A DNA stretch of 11,445 nt from an uncultured Bacteroidota bacterium. GTDB lineage: Bacteria; Bacteroidota; Bacteroidia; Flavobacteriales; Flavobacteriaceae. The notes below the pieces were generated by a model. It ran no database searches, was not told the DNA's origin, and was given only the letters and a program-made list of their open reading frames with translations. Both the position numbers and the translations under genes were made by a program. Every line of letters starts with the position of its first letter. Position 1 is the first letter of the stretch. Location: the NCBI GenBank assembly GCA_903879875.1, contig CAIRNC010000464.1, positions 1 to 11,445 on the forward strand. Direction: 5' to 3'. Shown one piece after another: positions 7,188 to 11,445 of the stretch.

Positions 7188-8459
7188 TTAAAAAGAGTAA
7201 ACACATGAAACCATTGCTCTAAAATTGGCTACATCTGTTTTGTTAGTTGTTGCTTTAGCATACAAATCAGCATCACCCCAAGTAGCAGCTGTATATTCTA
7301 ATTCCGGAGAAATTTTTAATTTATTTTTCTTGAAATCAACTCTTGCTGAAGCTCTCCAAACATTGTCAACAACTCTTGATCCAGACAAACCTCTCATATA
7401 AATTGAAGTTAAAGTAGAAGCTGCTGTACTAGCACCATCGTTTTTGGTGGTTCCAAAAAACAAACCTGGAGCAATTGCTTTTCCGTTGCTTGCAATATCA
7501 ACCCAAAAAGAAGTCGTTTTGGTTGGGTCGTATGACTGAATACCATTTACAGTTGTTCCAGTAAAACCACCAAGCATAACTAAATTATTTAAGTTTCCGC
7601 CTGAAATTCCGTAAGCTTTAACTGTAATGGCATCATTTGCATATTTTGCAAAACCAAACACACTAGAACTGTTTACTTTTTCACTAGTAATTAAATTTGT
7701 TGCACTAACAGTTAATGGTTGCATTGACTTATATTCACCTCCTAAACCAAGTAAAATACTTTTGCCTTTATATTGAAAAAGCAAATTTAAAGAAGGTAAA
7801 ACTGAATTTATTGAAGCTGAATTTTGTGTTCCTGGACCAGGTGCTGCAAATTCTCTTTCTTTATATGCGGTCAATGCACCTGAAAATTCTTTTGTGAAAT
7901 TTTGTTTCAATTTTACTTGAGTTGCCCAACCAAAAGGGTTGAACATAATTCCAGTATTAAAATCAGTAACTCCAGGAAAACATTCTGGAATAAAAGTTGG
8001 ATACCAAGTTTGTCCCATGGTAAGGGTAGTTTTGCTCCAATCCATATTGATATAGGCATGACGAAGTCTAAAAAGGCCTATTGAATTTCCTGAAGCTGCA
8101 GATTCCGAATTTCCAAAAAAGTCACCTTCTAAACTAGCACTCATTTTTGCACCCCAAACATTAGGGCCTTTCACTTTTACTCCCATTCTTGAAGTAATGG
8201 ATAAAAAATTAGATTGATTTACTGCATTTACGTCTTTGCCATTGGCATCAGGCGCAACATCAAGTGGATATAAATTCAATTGGTCTTCACGGATTGATAA
8301 AGATTTTCGAGTATCGAAAATATAATCGGTTCTTAAAAAACCATAAAGATTAACATCCCACTCTTTTTCTGGCGCTGCCGATACTGCAGGAACAGGTGTT
8401 TGTGAAAATCCCTTTATGGAAATCATTCCAACTAAAAGGATAAGGTAACGTTTTTTCAT
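7188..8459 (-). CDS. Outer-membrane porin, DcaP-like beta-barrel
   Basis: This is a 423-residue outer-membrane channel. The ATG at 8459 gives a clean signal peptide (MKKRYLILLVGMISIKGFSQ, cleavage likely after Gln20), so I reject an in-frame start at 8507 that puts 16 polar residues in front. The mature part begins with a Pro/Ala-rich linker, then alternating strands: NLYGFLRTDYIFDTR (37-51), SRMGVKVKG (90-98), EGDFFG (111-116), LRHAYINMDW (132-141) and TMGQTWYPTF (147-156). It ends in Phe (VYSF), the usual outer-membrane barrel C-terminus. The order of motifs resembles DcaP-type trimeric porins, which pass small carboxylic acids and other anions. It is the first structural gene before the MFS symporter (26 bp), so the pair probably moves one substrate across both membranes. 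The barrel and export are sure; the DcaP family is likely; the substrate is unknown. Confidence 0.88.
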   Translation of the reverse strand: MKKRYLILLVGMISIKGFSQTPVPAVSAAPEKEWDVNLYGFLRTDYIFDTRKSLSIREDQLNLYPLDVAPDANGKDVNAVNQSNFLSITSRMGVKVKGPNVWGAKMSASLEGDFFGNSESAASGNSIGLFRLRHAYINMDWSKTTLTMGQTWYPTFIPECFPGVTDFNTGIMFNPFGWATQVKLKQNFTKEFSGALTAYKEREFAAPGPGTQNSASINSVLPSLNLLFQYKGKSILLGLGGEYKSMQPLTVSATNLITSEKVNSSSVFGFAKYANDAITVKAYGISGGNLNNLVMLGGFTGTTVNGIQSYDPTKTTSFWVDIASNGKAIAPGLFFGTTKNDGASTAASTLTSIYMRGLSGSRVVDNVWRASARVDFKKNKLKISPELEYTAATWGDADLYAKATTNKTDVANFRAMVSCVYSF

Positions 8460-8472
8460 AATTCTAAAAATT

Positions 8473-8507
8473 TTGGTTATAAAATTGGTTTCAATTAATG
8501 GTGCCAA
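8473..8507. promoter_or_regulatory. Repeated TTGGTT elements upstream of the porin (possible operator)
   Basis: Two TTGGTT copies at 8473-8478 and 8485-8490 are 12 bp apart. A CCAA at 8504-8507 forms an inverted match with the second copy. They lie 14-48 bp upstream of the porin ATG. In such AT-rich sequence chance is a real possibility, and no clear TTG/TAnnTTTG promoter was found beside them. Confidence 0.25.
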
Positions 8508-8538
8508 ATTCTATTATTTAATTTAATAAAAAAATAAT

Positions 8539-8558
8539 GCTATATATTTTTGTAAAGC
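8539..8558 (-). terminator. Weak hairpin with T-rich tail after the InsA-like gene
   Basis: On the minus strand, GCTTTA and TATAGC pair at five of six positions around an 8-nt loop, followed by ATTATTTTTTATT. It begins 7 nt after the stop of the zinc-ribbon gene. The stem is short and AT-rich, so it may end only part of the transcripts or none, leaving read-through into the porin possible. Confidence 0.3.
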
Positions 8559-8565
8559 ACTATAG

Positions 8566-8985
8566 TTAATCTTTAAAACGCTCCCATTTTATAAGCATAA
8601 ACTTATCTCCGAGCTCAGTAATTATCATACCAGCACCTGACAATAATTCTTTGTTTTTTAAGTATTCTATAAGCTCTAAGTGATTAAATATCTTATATGT
8701 AGGATGATAATCTGCATGTGAAGGTTTTTTTATTTTGTATTCTTTCACCCAGTTACTCACTGTCACGTGTGAAACCCCAATTATACGCTCAATTTCACGA
8801 AAACTTAGACCTTCAAGATACAATTGCAATGCCTTGGTTACATAGTAATCGTCTATCTTTTTGCCTAATTTATTTACTGTAAAAAAATAGTTGCATTTTT
8901 TACACAAATACCTTTGTTTACTATTAATAATACCACTTTTTACGATTTGTTTATTATGGCATTTTGGACAAGATAAAAGTTCCAT
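8566..8985 (-). CDS. IS1 InsA-like zinc-ribbon/helix-turn-helix protein, probable transcriptional regulator
   Basis: This 139-residue protein starts at the ATG at 8985 (MELLSCPKC). A TTG at 9021 would add 12 unlikely residues. The N-terminus is a four-cysteine zinc ribbon (Cys6, Cys9, Cys28, Cys31; CPKC and CKKC), followed by a helix-turn-helix (~50-86, with LSFREIERIIGVSHVTVSNW at 60-79). This pairing is typical of InsA of IS1, the DNA-binding part of the transposase. The remaining ~50 residues (HPTYKIFNHLELIEYL, GAGMIITELGDKFMLIKWERF) are neither InsA nor a catalytic DDE domain. No insB frame and no IS ends are present. The gene lies 106 bp upstream of the porin on the same strand. I infer a domesticated DNA-binding regulator, perhaps of the porin/MFS/ligase cluster; automatic annotation may label it a transposase. 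Confidence 0.82.
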   Translation of the reverse strand: MELLSCPKCHNKQIVKSGIINSKQRYLCKKCNYFFTVNKLGKKIDDYYVTKALQLYLEGLSFREIERIIGVSHVTVSNWVKEYKIKKPSHADYHPTYKIFNHLELIEYLKNKELLSGAGMIITELGDKFMLIKWERFKD

Positions 8986-8992
8986 ATATATA

Positions 8993-9024
8993 AATTTTGC
9001 ATAAATATAGTAATTTTGCAATTA
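8993..9024. promoter_or_regulatory. Tandem AATTTTGCA repeats upstream of the InsA-like gene (possible autoregulatory operator)
   Basis: AATTTTGCA occurs twice, at 8993-9001 and 9012-9020, spaced 19 bp start to start. The second copy lies inside a small palindrome, TAATT-TTGC-AATTA (9011-9024). The first copy is 7 bp from the ATG of the zinc-ribbon gene. The near two-turn spacing suits a protein binding one DNA face, but the evidence is pattern only. Confidence 0.35.
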
Positions 9025-9268
9025 TATAAAAATGAATTTGATTTAAAATAACAATTATTTTTATTTAGTCCCTAATTTTATTGAACTTTAAATGTAATAT
9101 CGGCAACATTTTGGAAATTAAATTAAATTGTAAAATTGGATTGTCAAAATCAGAAATTGTATTTTTTAAATGATAATTTACATTGAAATTGATTTAGTTT
9201 TTCTATTTTCGTAATATTAAAATTAACATAAAATCAAAATTATAGTACTAATTCTTAACATGTAAATT
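9022..9268. other. AT-rich divergent intergenic spacer
   Basis: This spacer of about 250 bp separates the minus-strand InsA-like gene from the plus-strand DUF1761 gene. It should hold both promoters. I found a candidate for the plus strand (9183-9211) but none clear for the minus strand. No open frame, RNA gene or strong hairpin was seen in it. Confidence 0.6.
9183..9211 (+). promoter_or_regulatory. Candidate Bacteroidetes-type promoter for the DUF1761 gene
   Basis: TTG at 9183-9185 is followed after 18 nt by TATTTTCG (9204-9211). This matches the Bacteroidetes primary-sigma pattern TTG/TAnnTTTG with one mismatch. Transcription would start about 50 nt before the ATG at 9269. In AT-rich DNA such matches also arise by chance. 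Confidence 0.4.
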
Positions 9269-9751
9269 ATGGAAATCAATTTTCTAGCTATTTTATTAGC
9301 AGCATTATCAACTTTAATAGTAGGTTTTATTTGGTATAACCCAAAGGTTTTCGGTACAATATGGATGAGTGAAACAGGAATGACCGAAGAGAAAACCAAA
9401 GGGGTTAATATGGCATTAACATTTGGACTTTCAATTTTATATGCGTTTTTAATCGCCTTTATTTTACGCTTTTTAGTAGTTCATCAAACGGGTGCACTAG
9501 GTATGATTGGTGGAGATGCAAAGCTTGCAAAACCTTCTTTTATTGCATTTATGAATGACTATGGAACTGCATTTAGAACAGCTAAACACGGTGCTTTGCA
9601 TGGGTTTATGACTGGATTATTTCTTATTTTCCCTGTAATTGCAACTAATGCTATGTATGAAAGTAAAAGTTTTAAATACGTGATGATTGTAGCCGGATAT
9701 TGGACCGTTTGTTTCACAATTATGGGCGCAATCATTTGTCAAATGCAGTAA
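9269..9751 (+). CDS. DUF1761 family membrane protein
   Basis: This 160-residue integral membrane protein has about four hydrophobic helices (4-23, 49-71, ~107-127, 136-157). The N-terminal pattern, with helix 1 running into GFIWYNPKVFGTIWMSETGMT (19-39), is the signature of DUF1761, a family of unknown function. A charged stretch containing EEKTK (40-44) follows. The ATG is the first in frame and has no Shine-Dalgarno sequence, as is common in this phylum. The gene stands alone: it is divergent from the InsA-like gene, has a candidate promoter upstream and a strong terminator 23 bp after its stop. Nothing in the sequence ties it to the carboxylate cluster. Confidence 0.87.
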   Translation: MEINFLAILLAALSTLIVGFIWYNPKVFGTIWMSETGMTEEKTKGVNMALTFGLSILYAFLIAFILRFLVVHQTGALGMIGGDAKLAKPSFIAFMNDYGTAFRTAKHGALHGFMTGLFLIFPVIATNAMYESKSFKYVMIVAGYWTVCFTIMGAIICQMQ

Positions 9752-9774
9752 TTTTTAACATTTTTTTATTATTC

Positions 9775-9804
9775 AATCGCCCTACATTTGCGGGGCGATT
9801 TTTT
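9775..9804 (+). terminator. Rho-independent terminator after the DUF1761 gene
   Basis: A perfect 8-bp GC-rich stem (AATCGCCC at 9775-9782 with GGGCGATT at 9793-9800) encloses a 10-nt loop and runs into six Ts (9799-9804). It separates the DUF1761 gene from the acyltransferase gene, whose start lies only 18 nt further on. Confidence 0.9.
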
Positions 9805-9822
9805 AATTAAAATTAGTGCTAT

Positions 9823-10965
9823 TTGAAAACTTCAATCAAAATATTCACTTTCACAAAACAACTTCCAGAGCATTGGGATACTCTTGCTGTTGACAATGCT
9901 TTTTTAAGCACTGCTTATCTTGAAATTTTAGAGAAATCAGCACCGGATAATATGCGTTGTTTTTTTATAGGCTATTTTCAAGAAGAAAACTTAGTCGGAA
10001 TATCGCTATCCCAATTCTTAAATCTTAATCAATTATCATCATTTGGAGAAAGAGACAAATGTCTGAAATCAAGCATTAGAAACTTCATGCTGAAAAATAT
10101 TTGTTCCCATGTTTTAATCATAGGCAACAATATGTTAACGGGACAAAATGCTTTTTTATTCTCAGATAAAGTAGCTCATAATTCCATTTTCGAATTAATA
10201 GAAAACACAGCAAGTGAACTGAAACTCTTGCTAAAAAAGCAAGGAATAAAGGTACATTTAACCAACTTTAAAGATTTTTCTGCCGAAGATGTAAATCGCT
10301 TTAGAGCTGAAAAATTAAAGGGCTATTATTCTTTTTCGATACAACCCAATATGGTTTTTGACATTCCAAAAGAATGGAAATTACAACAGGATTATATTGA
10401 TGCTCTTTCAAAAAAATACCGTGACCAATATAAGCGTGCTCGAAAAAAAGCTATTGACATTGAAAAAAGAAAATTGAACTTGTCTGAAATCATAGATAAT
10501 GAAGACACTATAAATGATTTGTATTCTCATGTGGCTAAAAACGCTCCTTTTAACACTTTCTTTTTAGCAAGCAATCATTTTAGTACATTCAAAAGACTAA
10601 TGAAAGACCAATTTTTATTCTACGGTTATTTCATCGATAATAAACTAATAGGATTCAATACCTTAGTGAAAAATGGAAAGGTTATGGATACCTATTTTTT
10701 AGGCTATGACGAAAGTATTCAAAGAGAAAAAATGTTGTATTTAAACATGTTGTACGACATGGTTCTGTACTCCATCCATAAAGATTTTGATGAAATAATT
10801 TTCGCTAGAACGGCCTTAGAAATCAAAAGTGGAGTAGGAGCTAAGCCACATGAGATGTTTGGGTTTATCAAACATTGCAATCCAATTATCAATAGATTTA
10901 TTAGCCACTTTTTTTGTTATCTTGAGCCAAAAGTAGAATGGCAAGAACGAAATCCTTTTAAATAA
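9823..10965 (+). CDS. GNAT/FemAB-like acyltransferase of unknown substrate, TTG start
   Basis: This 380-residue cytoplasmic protein has the two-lobed layout of the FemAB-like/BioF2-like branch of the acyl-CoA N-acyltransferase fold. The second half shows basic YRDQYKRARKKA (199-210), then the GNAT-like strands FLFYGYFIDNKLIGFNTLV (264-282) and GKVMDTYFLGYD (285-296), a helix (YLNMLYDMVLYSI), and FARTALEIKSGVGAKP (327-342), similar to the conserved end of peptidoglycan-type acyltransferases. I do not see a classical GNAT pyrophosphate loop. The start is TTG at 9823: an in-frame stop lies 9 nt before it and the next ATG (codon 44) would remove the first strand. The promoter is not obvious, because the start comes 18 nt after the preceding gene's terminator. 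The fold is likely; the substrate is unknown. Confidence 0.75.
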   Translation: MKTSIKIFTFTKQLPEHWDTLAVDNAFLSTAYLEILEKSAPDNMRCFFIGYFQEENLVGISLSQFLNLNQLSSFGERDKCLKSSIRNFMLKNICSHVLIIGNNMLTGQNAFLFSDKVAHNSIFELIENTASELKLLLKKQGIKVHLTNFKDFSAEDVNRFRAEKLKGYYSFSIQPNMVFDIPKEWKLQQDYIDALSKKYRDQYKRARKKAIDIEKRKLNLSEIIDNEDTINDLYSHVAKNAPFNTFFLASNHFSTFKRLMKDQFLFYGYFIDNKLIGFNTLVKNGKVMDTYFLGYDESIQREKMLYLNMLYDMVLYSIHKDFDEIIFARTALEIKSGVGAKPHEMFGFIKHCNPIINRFISHFFCYLEPKVEWQERNPFK

Positions 10966-10972
10966 ATTATTA

Positions 10973-10998
10973 AAGTAAAACATAATTCTATTATACTT
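10973..10998 (+). terminator. Weak AT-rich hairpin after the acyltransferase gene
   Basis: ATAAT/ATTAT (10982-10986 with 10990-10994) plus AAGT/ACTT (10973-10976 with 10995-10998) can pair with a 5-nt bulge, followed by CTGTATTTTTTAT. It is the only terminator-like structure soon after the stop at 10965, and it is unstable. Confidence 0.25.
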
Positions 10999-11049
10999 CT
11001 GTATTTTTTATATTTAACCATTTAATTCTTCTTATTCAACTCATTACAT

Positions 11050-11079
11050 AAAAAAAACCTGCTTAATCTCTTAAACAGG
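11050..11079 (-). terminator. Rho-independent terminator after the DUF3467 gene
   Basis: On the minus strand, CCTGTTTAA (11079-11071) pairs with TTAAGCAGG (11066-11058) at eight of nine positions around a 4-nt loop. An uninterrupted run of eight Ts follows (complement of 11050-11057). It lies about 26 nt after the stop codon and would also end a longer transcript coming from the right edge. Confidence 0.85.
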
Positions 11080-11105
11080 CTTTAATAAAATAGAACTGAA
11101 AACTT

Positions 11106-11417
11106 CTATGCTTGACCCGTTGGGCCAAAATTCAAAGGGATTTGAGGTTGTTCGGTGTCTTTAATTTCACCATGAGCCAATTCAAAACGATGCACATTTT
11201 CTGCTAAAGCTTTAACTAATCTTTTAGCGTGTTGTGGTGTTAAAACTATTCTTGATTTCACTTTTGCTTTAGGAGTTCCCGGCATAATACATACAAAATC
11301 TACAACAAACTCAGATGCTGAATGATTTATAATTGCTAGGTTTGAATAGATTCCTTCTGCTATTGCTTCGTCTAATTCGATATTAATTTGGCCTTGTTGT
11401 TGGTTTTGATCACTCAT
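11106..11417 (-). CDS. DUF3467 family protein
   Basis: This 103-residue soluble protein has a Gln-rich N-terminus (DQNQQQGQ) and then the DUF3467 core: INIELDEAIAEGIYSNLAII (11-30), SEFVVDFVCIMPG (35-47), SRIVLTPQHAKRLVKALAEN (55-74) and ELAHGEI (79-85). The length is normal for the family, whose function is unknown. In Bacteroidetes this gene usually follows rpoC directly, so rpoBC is expected beyond the right edge on the same strand; this is knowledge of the group, not seen here. The 28 bp upstream are AT-rich with no clear promoter, which fits co-transcription from outside. A strong terminator follows. Confidence 0.9.
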   Translation of the reverse strand: MSDQNQQQGQINIELDEAIAEGIYSNLAIINHSASEFVVDFVCIMPGTPKAKVKSRIVLTPQHAKRLVKALAENVHRFELAHGEIKDTEQPQIPLNFGPTGQA

Positions 11418-11445
11418 AGTATTTTGTTTTAAATTTAAATTAAAA

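Noticed and set aside
8460..8507. Porin start at 8507
   Set aside because: It places 16 non-signal residues before a complete signal peptide that begins at the ATG at 8459.
8986..9021. TTG start of the InsA-like gene at 9021
   Set aside because: The added residues are Tyr/Ile-rich translations of an AT-rich upstream region containing the direct repeats. The ATG at 8985 sits right before the zinc ribbon.
8460..9268. Active IS1-type insertion sequence
   Set aside because: No insB/DDE frame, terminal inverted repeats or target-site duplication were found around the InsA-like gene.
9022..9268. Riboswitch or small RNA in the divergent spacer
   Set aside because: Only AT-rich sequence with short chance repeats was seen, with no stable hairpin or known conserved motif.

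Overview
The window is AT-rich and has the gene content, leaderless-looking starts (few Shine-Dalgarno sequences) and one recognisable TTG/TAnnTTTG-type promoter of a Bacteroidetes, most likely a Flavobacterium-like member of the Flavobacteriia. No rRNA, tRNA, CRISPR array or complete mobile element was seen.

Positions 1 to about 8985 hold eight minus-strand genes, described here in transcription order (right to left). First comes a small zinc-ribbon/HTH protein related to IS1 InsA (8985-8566). It is followed by a DcaP-like outer-membrane porin (8459-7188), a metabolite:H+ symporter of the MFS with a large extra periplasmic domain (7161-5377), and an 80-residue two-helix membrane protein (5365-5123). 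A strong hairpin terminator (5109-5075) follows. Then comes a second tightly packed set: a 64-residue two-helix membrane protein (5060-4866), an SLC5-transporter/STAC/histidine-kinase fusion (4873-2168), a receiver-only response regulator (2163-1804), and a PrpE-type short-chain acyl-CoA synthetase (1784 to beyond the left edge).

Together these genes read as a module for sensing, importing and activating a short-chain carboxylate such as acetate or propionate: porin across the outer membrane, MFS symporter across the inner membrane, SLC5-type sensor kinase for detection, and acyl-CoA synthetase for activation. The kinase/regulator/ligase set is reminiscent of the CrbS/CrbR acetate-switch system of gammaproteobacteria, but the regulator here has no DNA-binding domain. 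The InsA-like protein at the head of the cluster is a candidate for the missing transcription factor. The substrate and the regulatory link are inferences.

Positions 9022-9268 are an AT-rich divergent spacer with a plausible promoter for the plus-strand gene that follows. That gene encodes a DUF1761 membrane protein (9269-9751) and ends in a clear terminator (9775-9804). Next on the plus strand is a GNAT/FemAB-like acyltransferase starting at TTG (9823-10965). It converges on a minus-strand DUF3467 gene (11417-11106) with its own terminator (11079-11050). In Bacteroidetes DUF3467 genes usually lie directly after rpoC, so rpoBC probably lies just beyond the right edge.
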